A program made the translations under genes and the position numbers. Positions 1-8,608 of a stretch of 64,000 bases of DNA are shown here, piece after piece. Position 1 is the first letter of the stretch. Every line of letters begins with the position of its first letter. The DNA is from Ilyomonas sp963790435 (GTDB taxonomy: Bacteria > Bacteroidota > Bacteroidia > Chitinophagales > Chitinophagaceae): contig CAWBOI010000001.1 of assembly GCA_963790435.1 (NCBI GenBank), forward strand, positions 1,798,001 through 1,862,000, given 5' to 3'. A model generated the notes under the pieces. That model was not told where the DNA came from and ran no database searches. It saw only the letters and a program-made list of their open reading frames with translations.

Positions 1-1787
1 CAAGTCTTGGTGTGGTAGAATTAACGGTGGCATTGCATTATGTTTACAACACGCCTTACGACCAGTTGGTGTGGGATGTAGGCCACCAGGCGTATGGACA
101 TAAAATACTCACCGGGCGCAGAGATGTGTTTTATACCAACCGTAAATACAAAGGCATCAGCGGTTTTCCAAAACGCAGCGAAAGTGAGTATGATACGTTT
201 GGCGTAGGTCATTCTTCCACTTCAGTATCGGCTGCACTGGGTATGGCAATGGCGGCAAAATACAAAGGGGAAGACAGAAAATCAGTTGCTGTCATTGGCG
301 ATGGTGCGATGACGGCAGGTATGGCTTTCGAAGCCTTGAATCATGCCGGTGTTGCGGATGCAGATATGCTGGTTGTGTTGAATGACAACGGCATTGGCAT
401 TGACCAAAATGTGGGTGCGTTGAAAGAATATTTAACCGACATAACCACTTCTCAAACGTACAATAAGCTGCGCGATGATGTGTGGCAACTGCTTGGCAAA
501 CTGCCTGTGGGCAAGCGTTTCACGCGCGACATGGCAAGCAAGCTGGAAGCCGGAATCAAAGGCATGGTAAGCAAACGCAGCAATTTGTTTGAAGCTTTGA
601 ATTTTAGATATTTCGGGCCGATTGACGGGCACAACATCACTAAGTTGGTGGATACTTTACACGATTTAAAAAACATTCCCGGTCCCAAATTATTGCACAT
701 TGTTACGGTAAAGGGAAAAGGTTATTCGCTTGCGGAAAAAGACCAAACCAAATGGCACGCACCCGGCTTGTTTGATAAAGTAACCGGCGAAATTTACAAG
801 AAAAGATACGACACGCCGCAGCCGCCCAAATACCAGGATGTGTTTGGCAAAACCATCATCGAACTGGCGAAAGAAAATAAAAAAATTATGGGCATCACGC
901 CCGCAATGCCAAGTGGTTGCTCTTTAAAAATGATGATGGATGAAATGCCCGACCGTGCTTTTGATGTGGGCATTTGCGAGCAACATGCGGTTACGTTAAG
1001 TGCGGGACTTGCCACGCAAGGCTTGCGACCGTTTTGCAATATTTATTCATCGTTTATGCAACGCGCTTTCGACCAGGTAGTACATGATGTTGCTATACAA
1101 AAATTGCCCGTTATTTTTTGCCTTGATAGAGCGGGTTTGGTGGGTGAAGATGGGCCTACGCATCATGGTGCTTACGACATTGCTTATTTCCGTTGCATTC
1201 CGAATATGATCATCAGCGCGCCGATGAACGAACAGGAATTGCGCAATTTGATGTACACCGCACAATTGGACGAAACCAAACTGCCGTTTGTGATTCGCTA
1301 TCCGCGTGGCGAAGGTGTGCTGCACAACTGGCAAACGCCTTTTGAAAAGCTCCAAATTGGACGGGGCCGAAAGCTAAAAGATGGAAACGATCTTGCCATT
1401 TTATCCATTGGTCATCCTGGCAATTTTGCAACGGTTGCCATTCGTCAATTAAAAACAGAAGGCATTGATGCTGCGCATTACGACCTGCGTTTTGTAAAGC
1501 CGCTGGATGAAGATTTATTACACGAAGTATTTGCCAAACACACCAGAATTATAACTGTGGAAGATGGCTGCATCGAAGGTGGTTTTGGCAGCGCGGTATT
1601 GGAATTTATGGCAAAATATAACTACACCGCCGAAGTAAAGCTATTGGGCATTCCTGATAGAATTATTGAACACGGAACGTTGAAAGAACTTCACGCCGAA
1701 TGCGGCTACGATGCAGAAGGCATCGCTAATGCAGCAAGAGAAATGATGAAAGAAAGCGTGCAGGTAAAGGTGGGATTGTTGGGCTGA
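1..1787 (+). CDS. dxs: 1-deoxy-D-xylulose-5-phosphate synthase (5' end cut by window edge)
   Basis: Thiamine-diphosphate enzyme that joins pyruvate and glyceraldehyde 3-phosphate, the first step of the MEP isoprenoid pathway. The reading frame is open to the first base of the window, so the true start and roughly the first 40 residues are missing; a GTG at 12 is internal, not a start. Visible family motifs include VGHQAYGHK, FGVGHSSTS, the thiamine-binding GDGAMTAG followed by NDNGIGID, then the transketolase-type central segment with EDGPTHHG and a C-terminal domain with FVIRYPRG. About 590 residues are present against some 630 in the family. The stop at 1785 is followed by about 80 bases and then a dispersed repeat. 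The assignment is certain. Confidence 0.97.
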   Translation, partial: SLGVVELTVALHYVYNTPYDQLVWDVGHQAYGHKILTGRRDVFYTNRKYKGISGFPKRSESEYDTFGVGHSSTSVSAALGMAMAAKYKGEDRKSVAVIGDGAMTAGMAFEALNHAGVADADMLVVLNDNGIGIDQNVGALKEYLTDITTSQTYNKLRDDVWQLLGKLPVGKRFTRDMASKLEAGIKGMVSKRSNLFEALNFRYFGPIDGHNITKLVDTLHDLKNIPGPKLLHIVTVKGKGYSLAEKDQTKWHAPGLFDKVTGEIYKKRYDTPQPPKYQDVFGKTIIELAKENKKIMGITPAMPSGCSLKMMMDEMPDRAFDVGICEQHAVTLSAGLATQGLRPFCNIYSSFMQRAFDQVVHDVAIQKLPVIFCLDRAGLVGEDGPTHHGAYDIAYFRCIPNMIISAPMNEQELRNLMYTAQLDETKLPFVIRYPRGEGVLHNWQTPFEKLQIGRGRKLKDGNDLAILSIGHPGNFATVAIRQLKTEGIDAAHYDLRFVKPLDEDLLHEVFAKHTRIITVEDGCIEGGFGSAVLEFMAKYNYTAEVKLLGIPDRIIEHGTLKELHAECGYDAEGIANAAREMMKESVQVKVGLLG

Positions 1788-1868
1788 GGCAACTTTATCT
1801 AAAGTTTGTTTTTGTGCGATTTTTCATAACAATTATTCGGTCGGAATTAAGTTGACTAATACGGTTGT

Positions 1869-1940
1869 CGTCATTCCGCAATTGCCCTCAACACGATAAT
1901 GAACTATAATCAAATTACCGGGGGCTTTGTGCGGAATCTG
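1869..1940. repeat. Half copy of dispersed inverted element (family R1)
   Basis: A 72-base segment starting CGTCATTCCGCA and ending GTGCGGAATCTG. It matches the left half of the two full 220-bp elements at 41229 and 50064. The right half is absent. It ends directly at the stop codon of the minus-strand YbjQ-like gene, so it may also serve as that gene's 3' end structure. Confidence 0.8.
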
Positions 1941-3041
1941 CTATTGTAAATATTCTGAGATTAATTCTACCTTCTGTTCGATATGATTTGCAGCTTTTGT
2001 TGGCTTCATTTCATTCTGTTTAAAGCCGTAAATGTCTTGCTCACAACCTATACAATAAGTGTCAATATCATTGGTTTTTCCACATTCACAAATCCAAACT
2101 TCTTTTTCTTTTGATAATAATTGCTTTTTCGTGGTGCGTTTACCACGTTCAATAAAAATCGCTTTAATATAATCTCTTATCTTCTTCAAATCTTGGATGT
2201 CTTGCTTGTTATAAAAAGGTTTATCATAAGTAATAACACGCAAACCCCTTTTTTGAATTTGAAAATTATTACTCTTTAGCAACTCTACACTCCGGCTAAA
2301 ATCTAATAAGTCAAGTTCCTTTATTATTTCGGAGAGCTTTAAAGCAATCTGTCCATTTGGTTCTTCTTTTATATTGTTGTATAGTAGGTCTAATTTTTTC
2401 TCATCCGGTAAGGCATCAACATAGTCAATAAGCGATCTGTAAAACTTTTCCGAACTACTATTACTTGTACTCATTTGTTCATTTGCAATTACAATTGAAA
2501 ACTTCTTTAAAAGAAACGGAAATATCTCATCAACTTGGTTTGATGTTATAAAATTCCAAACATCATCATTGAGTATTAAATCGCCCGAATTCGCTTTTTC
2601 TATAATGGCCTTTTTATTTCTTAAGGTATTAATCTTTTCTACATCCACATTCTCAAACTTATTATTGGAATCTGGCAATATTGCTTTTGTATTTGCTTCT
2701 CCTTCGAATATCACTGCAGTTCCAACCGCAGTAATCATAAACATAGATTTACCTTTACCTGATATTTCATCCATGTCAACACTTAATCCAACAATACCAT
2801 TTGCACCAATTTCATAAGCTGCATATTTAATTCGCTCAATTGCTTCATCATAAAGCGAAGTCAATTCTCTTTGATATGTTTGTGAACGTCCTCCAAAAAC
2901 ATCGCTTAAAGAAGCGAAGAAGTCACTGAATAAATTTGTTCCAGCAACGATATGGGCTGATACTGGTTTTAAATATCTCTTTATTTTAAGCCCTTCTACT
3001 GCTGATGTTGTTACCACTAAAACGTCTTTGGGAATTGCCAT
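1941..3041 (-). CDS. YbjQ/UPF0145-like domain protein with C-terminal zinc ribbon
   Basis: The N-terminal 110 residues resemble the YbjQ (UPF0145, 'heavy-metal-binding') fold: an early VVTTSAVEGLKI strand, YDEAIERIKYAAYEIGANGIVGL and a closing strand ITAVGTAVIFEG. The middle (about 110-300) is predicted helical, with no recognised domain. Near the C-terminus four cysteines in a CxC...CxxC pattern (WICECGKTN and YCIGCEQD) form a likely zinc ribbon. YbjQ proteins are pentamer-forming and of uncertain function, so no reaction is assigned. The longer architecture (366 residues against about 105 for YbjQ alone) resembles proteins that pair a small fold with a zinc ribbon for partner binding. The gene stands alone, divergent from the patatin gene. 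Confidence 0.7.
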   Translation of the reverse strand: MAIPKDVLVVTTSAVEGLKIKRYLKPVSAHIVAGTNLFSDFFASLSDVFGGRSQTYQRELTSLYDEAIERIKYAAYEIGANGIVGLSVDMDEISGKGKSMFMITAVGTAVIFEGEANTKAILPDSNNKFENVDVEKINTLRNKKAIIEKANSGDLILNDDVWNFITSNQVDEIFPFLLKKFSIVIANEQMSTSNSSSEKFYRSLIDYVDALPDEKKLDLLYNNIKEEPNGQIALKLSEIIKELDLLDFSRSVELLKSNNFQIQKRGLRVITYDKPFYNKQDIQDLKKIRDYIKAIFIERGKRTTKKQLLSKEKEVWICECGKTNDIDTYCIGCEQDIYGFKQNEMKPTKAANHIEQKVELISEYLQ

Positions 3042-3272
3042 ATTGAAATTTTGGCTTGAAAGTTAAGTATGAACGATTAAAATGTAGTACAACTTTAAAA
3101 TGGCTTATAACTTTTTTCAAAATCAGTCTTCTTCCCAAAAACTTCCCCCCTCTTTCCAAACAATCTTACATTTGTTAATTAGCGCAAATGAAAAAGTTGC
3201 GACTAATCAAGCAAACTTTCATTTCCCACTTGCATTTGTATTCTTCATTTTTATCAATAAAAACAACAATCT
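3042..3272. promoter_or_regulatory. Divergent intergenic region, candidate promoter for patatin gene
   Basis: This 231-base spacer lies between divergently read genes. A TACATTTG at 3167-3174 fits the Bacteroidota -7 consensus TAnnTTTG in the direction of the patatin gene, which would give a leader of roughly 90 bases. No clear TTTG -33 partner is seen 19-20 bases upstream, so support is weak. Confidence 0.3.
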
Positions 3273-4427
3273 ATGTCATCTCCCTTTGGTTCTTTGGCCG
3301 AACGTTTCGAAACGCCACAACCGCGCAAGATGCTGGCGCTGGATGGCGGCGGCATTCGCGGCGTCATTACGCTTCAAATATTAGCTGAAATGGAAAAACA
3401 ATTGAAAGAAGAATTGGGCAAAGACGACGATTTCCGCCTCTCCGACTATTTCGACTACATTGCCGGAACCAGCACTGGTGCTATCATTGCAGCAGGGCTA
3501 TCGCTTGGTATGTCGGTGCAACAGTTGCTTCAATTCTATATTGACAAAGGAAAAGCCATGTTTGATAAAAACTGGCTATTGAAAGAATGGAAATCGTTGT
3601 ATCAATCGGGTCCTTTGCTGGATGCGTTGCAGGAAACATTTGGTGCCGATACCGATATGCACTTTGATAACGGCAAATTCAAATGCCTCCTGATGGTTTG
3701 TACCATGAACCGCAGCACCGATTCGCCGTGGCCCATCAGCAACAATCCCTTAGCAAAATACAATGATAAGCTGCGTGCCGATTGCAATGCCAACATCAAG
3801 CTGTACCAATTAGTTCGTGCAAGCACCGCCGCGCCGGTTTACTTTCCACCCGAAACATTGCAATGGAATCCTAACGACTCAAATGAGACTTTTGTTTTTG
3901 TGGATGGCGGCGTTACGCCTTACAACAATCCTGCGTTTCTGTTGTACCGCATGGCAACGCAACCCGCTTATAAACTGGCTTGGGAAGTGGGCGAAGACAA
4001 GCTGCTTTTGGTTTCCATTGGCACCGGCGCATCGCCTTCTGCTGGTGAATATCATAACCTTGTGAACACTCTCTCTAATCTTCCTACTAACCTCATGTAT
4101 GCTACGCTAACCGACCAGGATATTAATTGCAGAACCATTGGCAGATGCACGTTCGGCGCAGCGTTAGACAGAGAGTTGAACGATATGATTCCGATGGATG
4201 CGGCTGGCAATGTGATTGACTTATCGCAGGATACCAAACGGCATTTTTTATATGCCCGATACAATGTTGATTTAAGCCCCGAAGGCTTGTCAGCATTGGG
4301 TTTGAGCAATATTGACTCTGATCATGTACGGCAGATGGATTCGGTGCAATACATTAACGATTTGCAAACTGTTGGCGCAGCCGCAGCGAAGCAGGTTTCG
4401 ATGAAACACTTCGGTTCTTTTGTATAA
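3273..4427 (+). CDS. Patatin-like phospholipase
   Basis: Ser/Asp-dyad lipid acyl hydrolase. The glycine-rich oxyanion motif LDGGGIRG is near residue 24, the nucleophile elbow GTSTGAI (GxSxG) near residue 66 and the catalytic aspartate in VDGGVTPYNNPA near residue 210. At 384 residues it is a single-domain patatin without a signal peptide, so it probably acts in the cytosol or on the inner membrane face. Patatins of this size are frequent effectors of bacterial immunity (for example CapV-type CBASS effectors) but also occur as housekeeping lipases. The downstream gene, same strand and 98 bases away, encodes a TIR-like/TPR/SLOG-like protein, which favours a conflict-related role. No cyclase gene is nearby, so CBASS itself is not supported. 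Confidence 0.88.
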   Translation: MSSPFGSLAERFETPQPRKMLALDGGGIRGVITLQILAEMEKQLKEELGKDDDFRLSDYFDYIAGTSTGAIIAAGLSLGMSVQQLLQFYIDKGKAMFDKNWLLKEWKSLYQSGPLLDALQETFGADTDMHFDNGKFKCLLMVCTMNRSTDSPWPISNNPLAKYNDKLRADCNANIKLYQLVRASTAAPVYFPPETLQWNPNDSNETFVFVDGGVTPYNNPAFLLYRMATQPAYKLAWEVGEDKLLLVSIGTGASPSAGEYHNLVNTLSNLPTNLMYATLTDQDINCRTIGRCTFGAALDRELNDMIPMDAAGNVIDLSQDTKRHFLYARYNVDLSPEGLSALGLSNIDSDHVRQMDSVQYINDLQTVGAAAAKQVSMKHFGSFV

Positions 4428-4432
4428 TATTT

Positions 4433-4504
4433 TTTGCCACGAAGACATAAAGGCGCAAAGTATTGTTTTACTGATTTTTTGTGGCTTCGTGTCTTCGTGG
4501 CAAA
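4433..4504. repeat. 15-bp perfect inverted repeat between two genes
   Basis: TTTGCCACGAAGACA at 4433-4447 is the exact reverse complement of TGTCTTCGTGGCAAA at 4490-4504, enclosing about 42 bases. It could form a long hairpin after the patatin stop and act as a terminator or attenuator before the next gene. The GCCACGAAGACA word resembles intergenic repeats common in Bacteroidota. Confidence 0.75.
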
Positions 4505-4525
4505 TTCCTGCAAAAACAAACGCTC

Positions 4526-6526
4526 ATGTTATTCAACGCTTTTATTGTTCGCCCGTTTGGTATAAAAGACGAGGTAGATTTTGATAAAGTGGATGCCGAA
4601 TTAATTCAACCGGCTTTACGTCAAACGAGTATTACCGGCAGCACCACAGCTTCTATTTTTGAAGCGGGCAACATCCGCGAAGACATGTTTGCCAGGCTGC
4701 TTACCGCCGATATTGTTATTGCCGATGTTTCCGTTCACAACGCCAATGTATTTTATGAATTGGGCATCCGTCATGCGCTGCGCGACAAACGAACGTTTTT
4801 GATTCGTTGCAACAAAGATGAAATTCCTTTCGATTTAAAAACCGATCGTTATTTAAGTTATGATGCAGCAAACCCGGCTGAGTGCGTACCCAATTTGGTA
4901 CGAGGTTTAACCGATACTTTGCAAGACAATCGAAAGGACAGTCCTGTGTTTTACATGCTGCCCAATTTAGAGCCGCAAAACGCAGAAGCCTTTCTTGCCG
5001 TGCCGCCCGATTTTGATGAAGAACTGGAAGTTGCCAGCACGTGCAAGCAGGAAGGCAAGCTGGCACTATTGGCTGCGGAAGCCGAATCTTTTGAATGGGA
5101 AATTCCGGCTTTACGGTTGGTAGGTGATGTGCAATTCAATATTAAATCGTACGATGTAGCACGGCTTACCTGGGAAAAAATACGCAATTATAAACCTGAT
5201 GATCTGGATGCGAACGACAGGCTGGCAACCATTTATCAACGATTGAGTGAAGATGTAATACACCGGCACTATGAAGAAGGCATTGAATTGATTGCCCAAT
5301 CAGATGCCTGCGTGCATCGCATCTTACAAAATTATCACCAGTTGGACGATAACAAGCGTGCAGAAGTGTATGCTTTAAAAGCACGCAATTATAAAAGCCG
5401 TTGGGTGAATGCCTGGAAGCGAGGTAACAAATCAGACGATGCTTCAGATGCATTAGAATCGTCTTACCTATATCAATGTTATGAGTGTTATGAACAGGCT
5501 TATAATGAAGACCTCAACCATTGTTATTCGGGTTTAAATGCGCTGGCAACGCTCTCGATTATTTTATCGCTCATCACGCAACTGCCCGATGTGTGGGAAG
5601 AGATGTGGGAAACGAAAGAAGAAGCCGATGCAAGGTTAAAACAATATGAAGAACGACATGCGCAATTGTTGGTTTTGGTAAAAGCTGCTTTGTCTGCACA
5701 GGAAAAAAGAACAGCTAACGAAGATAGCAGAGATCCTTGGCTGAGCATGTCGGAAGCCGACTACGCACTGCTGGTAGCATCTAACCCAAAGCGGGTAGAA
5801 AACCTGTACCGGCAGGTGATGCAATCGGCAACTGATTTCAATTATGAAGCGAGCCACAATCAATTGGTTTTGTACAAAAGCCTGAACGTGCTGCCGCTCA
5901 ATACAGATGCGGCTTTGAAGGCTTTTGAAAATGTACATTTCTTGCACAAAGCCAATAAACATTATTTACTGTTCACTGGGCACATGATTGATAAGCCTGA
6001 TAGAACAGAGCCGCGCTTTCCACCTTCGAGAGAAGCGGAAATTCGGGACAAAATAAAAGCGGCTGTTCAGCAGCAACTCACTGATAACAACAACGACAAA
6101 GACAAGTTAACCGGCATTGCCGGTGGCGCCTGCGGTGGCGATATTTTGTTTCATGAAGTGTGCAAAGAATTGGGCGTTAAAACGCATTTGTACCTGGCAG
6201 TGCCCGCCGAACAATTTGTAGTCGAATCCGTGGCTTTCGCAGACGCCAACTGGGTGGAGCGTTTTTATAATTTGTATCACACGTTAGACAGGCATGTGCT
6301 TTCGCAAAGCATGGACTTGCCCAACTGGCTGCAAAAAAAACAAGGCTATACCATTTGGGAACGCAACAATTTGTGGATGCTGTACAGTTCGTTGATTTGC
6401 GGTGGCAGCAACACCAGTTTGATAGCCGTTTGGAATGGCAAAGGCGGCGATGGACCGGGCGGCACGCAACACATGATTGATGAAGCCAAGAGCCGAGGCG
6501 CGGAGGTTAATGTGATTTCAATTTGA
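4526..6526 (+). CDS. TIR/deoxyribosyltransferase-like, TPR-like and SLOG-like multidomain protein
   Basis: A 666-residue protein in three parts. Residues 1-150 look like a Rossmann domain of the nucleoside 2-deoxyribosyltransferase/TIR-like kind, with the signature ADIVIAD followed by NANVFYELGIRHAL. Residues 170-480 are helical and TPR-like, as in 'TRAFs-binding domain' proteins. Residues 495-666 carry FTGHMID, RFPPSREAE and ACGGDILFHEV, a nucleotide-binding pattern typical of SLOG-like domains. A GTG at 4481 is in frame but lies inside the hairpin repeat; ATG 4526 directly precedes the conserved domain and is preferred. Such architectures are known mainly from predicted nucleotide-signalling and conflict proteins. 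Function is inferred and no activity is claimed. Confidence 0.7.
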   Translation: MLFNAFIVRPFGIKDEVDFDKVDAELIQPALRQTSITGSTTASIFEAGNIREDMFARLLTADIVIADVSVHNANVFYELGIRHALRDKRTFLIRCNKDEIPFDLKTDRYLSYDAANPAECVPNLVRGLTDTLQDNRKDSPVFYMLPNLEPQNAEAFLAVPPDFDEELEVASTCKQEGKLALLAAEAESFEWEIPALRLVGDVQFNIKSYDVARLTWEKIRNYKPDDLDANDRLATIYQRLSEDVIHRHYEEGIELIAQSDACVHRILQNYHQLDDNKRAEVYALKARNYKSRWVNAWKRGNKSDDASDALESSYLYQCYECYEQAYNEDLNHCYSGLNALATLSIILSLITQLPDVWEEMWETKEEADARLKQYEERHAQLLVLVKAALSAQEKRTANEDSRDPWLSMSEADYALLVASNPKRVENLYRQVMQSATDFNYEASHNQLVLYKSLNVLPLNTDAALKAFENVHFLHKANKHYLLFTGHMIDKPDRTEPRFPPSREAEIRDKIKAAVQQQLTDNNNDKDKLTGIAGGACGGDILFHEVCKELGVKTHLYLAVPAEQFVVESVAFADANWVERFYNLYHTLDRHVLSQSMDLPNWLQKKQGYTIWERNNLWMLYSSLICGGSNTSLIAVWNGKGGDGPGGTQHMIDEAKSRGAEVNVISI

Positions 6527-6532
6527 GATTTG

Positions 6533-6567
6533 GAACACGGATAACACGGACTTCGTGCACGGATGAG
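6533..6567. repeat. Dispersed ACACGGAT-type repeat (family R3), copy 1
   Basis: GAACACGGATAACACGGA and then TGCACGGATGA. The reverse complement of 11229-11263 matches over nearly the whole length, and a shorter palindromic version lies at 47968-48003. It sits in the spacer after the three-domain protein. Confidence 0.7.
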
Positions 6568-6598
6568 AAGGATTTGTTTTTGCTACAATTTCAATAAA

Positions 6599-6628
6599 AA
6601 CCTGTCAGGCTTGTAAACCTGGCAGGTT
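6599..6628. terminator. Hairpin between convergent genes
   Basis: AACCTGTCAGG (6599-6609) pairs with CCTGGCAGGTT (6618-6628) around an 8-base loop with one G-T pair. It lies between two convergent genes, as expected of a bidirectional terminator, but the U-tract is poor, so it may be a dispersed repeat instead. Confidence 0.5.
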
Positions 6629-6790
6629 GAATAAAAATTAGTGCCGCTTTTGTTTTTGCCCAATTTATTTCTGAACGTTGAAGAGTGCGACGCAACTATG
6701 TTCAATCGGAGTTACAAACGCCCGGTACATAAAACTGTATTTTGTATTTCTTACTCGTAGCTCACGGCTCGAAGCTCAAAGCTTTGCTCC

Positions 6791-7765
6791 TTACCATCCC
6801 AATAAATACGCAAACACCAACGGTGCAACAATGGTAGCATCGCTTTCAATGATGTATTTAGGTGTATGTATGTCGAGCTTGCCCCAGGTTATTTTTTCGT
6901 TGGGTACGGCGCCACTATAAGAGCCATAGGATGTAGTGCTGTCGCTGATTTGACAGAAATAAGTCCAGAACGGAATGTCGTGCATTTCCAAATCCTGGTA
7001 CATCATGGGCACTACGCAAATTGGAAAATCTCCTGCAATGCCGCCGCCAATCTGGAAGAAGCCAACACCTTTGCCGCCGCTGTTTTCTTTGTACCAATTG
7101 CTTAGGAAAACCATATACTCAATACCACTGCGCATGGTGGATGGTGCCAGCTCACCTTTAATGCAATAGGAAGCAAAAATGTTTCCCATCGTGCTGTCTT
7201 CCCAGCCCGGAACAATGATGGGCAAATTGCGTTCGGCAGCTGCTATCATCCAGCTATGTTCAACGGGTATTTCATAGTTCTCTTTCATCACTTCGCTCAA
7301 CAATAATTTGTACATGTATTCGTGTGGAAAATAACGCTCGCCCTTACTTTGCGCCTCGCTCCAAATTTTATGAATGTGCTTTTGAATGCGGCGAAATGCT
7401 TCTTCTTCCGGTATGCAGGTGTCGGTAACGCGATTGTAGCCGTTTTCCAATAAATCCCATTCTTCCTGCGGACTTAAATCTCTGTAATTGGGCACGCGTT
7501 TGTACGAATTGTGCGCTACCAGATTCATAATATCTTCTTCCAGATTGGCACCTGTGCAGCTAATGATGTCAACCTTTCCCTGCCTTATCATTTCGGCAAG
7601 CGAAATACCCAACTCGGCAGTACTCATAGCCCCGGCAAGTGTTATCATCATTTTGCCACCTTCCAATAAATGCTGTTCGTAACCTTTTGCCGCATCAACT
7701 AAAGCTGCTGCGTTAAAATGTCGGTAATGATGCTGTATAAATTGTGAAACAGGACCTTTGTTCAT
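6791..7765 (-). CDS. Deoxyhypusine synthase-like protein
   Basis: Resembles the deoxyhypusine synthase fold: TLAGAMSTAELGISLAEMI (NAD-site region), CTGANLEEDI, PIIVPGWEDSTMGN, GGGIAGDFPI and the C-terminal segment IIESDATIVAPLVFAYLL. In eukaryotes and archaea the enzyme transfers the aminobutyl group of spermidine to eIF5A; bacteria lack eIF5A, and bacterial members are thought to act on polyamines (homospermidine-type chemistry). That role is inferred here. ATG 7765 is chosen because it precedes the conserved N-terminus and follows an AAAGAAAG stretch; the frame is open 26 codons further up. At 324 residues it is full length. The PepSY-like gene lies upstream on the same strand beyond a terminator. 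Confidence 0.9.
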   Translation of the reverse strand: MNKGPVSQFIQHHYRHFNAAALVDAAKGYEQHLLEGGKMMITLAGAMSTAELGISLAEMIRQGKVDIISCTGANLEEDIMNLVAHNSYKRVPNYRDLSPQEEWDLLENGYNRVTDTCIPEEEAFRRIQKHIHKIWSEAQSKGERYFPHEYMYKLLLSEVMKENYEIPVEHSWMIAAAERNLPIIVPGWEDSTMGNIFASYCIKGELAPSTMRSGIEYMVFLSNWYKENSGGKGVGFFQIGGGIAGDFPICVVPMMYQDLEMHDIPFWTYFCQISDSTTSYGSYSGAVPNEKITWGKLDIHTPKYIIESDATIVAPLVFAYLLGW

Positions 7766-7805
7766 AGCTTTCTTTTTAAAGCCGCAAAAGTAAACGAATG
7801 CTGCG

Positions 7806-7843
7806 CACAAAAAAGCCTTCCTGTTACAGAAAGGCTTTGCCAT
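7806..7843 (-). terminator. Rho-independent terminator after the PepSY-like gene
   Basis: On the minus strand AAGCCTTtCTG and CAGgAAGGCTT form a stem, followed by a run of T. It lies 20 bases past the stop of the gene at 7864-8316 and separates it from the deoxyhypusine-synthase-like gene. Confidence 0.75.
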
Positions 7844-7863
7844 TGTTAAGTAAGGGAAACGGC

Positions 7864-8316
7864 TTATTGTTTTTGAAAGTTGCTTACATTACCAGCCATG
7901 TCAGATTGCAAAATAATGGTTTTTGCACTGTTGCCATCGAGTTGTACGTAGTAGCTTTCGTTGCCGTTGGCATCAGTGTAATCTATTACCGAATTGATCG
8001 TTTTATCACTGTATTTTTTGGTGAGAGTACGTTGTGTAGCTTTGGGTAAATCCTGTACGGTAATCTCTTTTGAAACAGCAATTAAGTCGTTCGCAGTATT
8101 ATAAAACACAGATGTTTTTTCGCCATCAATTGTAAAGGTAGCCGAGGTAAAGTTGGAAGTTGTTTTCCAGGTTACATGGTCGGCGTTTTTGAATTGTTTT
8201 TGAAATTGTTTCATTAAATACTTGCTCACGTCGCTTGGTTTAGCAAAAGCGCTCATGGTAAAAGCGATGAAAATAAAAGCAGAAAGAACGCTTCCTTTTA
8301 CAATAGTTGTTTTCAT
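7864..8316 (-). CDS. PepSY-like (BLIP-like) secreted protein
   Basis: A 150-residue exported protein with an N-terminal signal peptide (hydrophobic core about 8-22, cleavage after SAFA). The mature part matches the 'putative beta-lactamase-inhibitor-like, PepSY-like' family: FKNADHVTWKTT, then alternating strands ATFTIDGEKTSVFY and a C-terminal YYVQLDGN segment. These small periplasmic proteins are abundant in Bacteroidota. No enzymatic role is known. It is monocistronic, ended by the terminator at 7806-7843. Confidence 0.75.
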   Translation of the reverse strand: MKTTIVKGSVLSAFIFIAFTMSAFAKPSDVSKYLMKQFQKQFKNADHVTWKTTSNFTSATFTIDGEKTSVFYNTANDLIAVSKEITVQDLPKATQRTLTKKYSDKTINSVIDYTDANGNESYYVQLDGNSAKTIILQSDMAGNVSNFQKQ

Positions 8317-8608
8317 AAAATTGATGATTTAAAAGTTTGTGATTTAATTTTTGTCTTTATTTGACGATGTAAAAGTAGATGGGGAAACAAACGGTGAAAA
8401 GGGAATTGGGACAGGATGAAAGGCTTGTATAAACCATTGTGATGAGTGGTAAGCTCATATAATTGTATGAAAGCAATAGCATAGCTACAATTCAACAGGG
8501 ATAAGCATTGTAGTTGTTTTATCTTCAATTATTAAAGCTTTGCCAAAATGAGGATGAACAAAAACAAACGGATAACGGTGAAGTGATAAACGGCAAAAAC
8601 AAAAACGG

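Noticed and set aside
3100..3388. Two plus-strand frames at the patatin start
   Set aside because: They overlap the patatin N-terminus in other frames and lack protein-like features.
3273..6526. CBASS operon
   Set aside because: A patatin effector is present but there is no CD-NTase, Cap2/Cap3 or HORMA/TRIP13 gene next to it.
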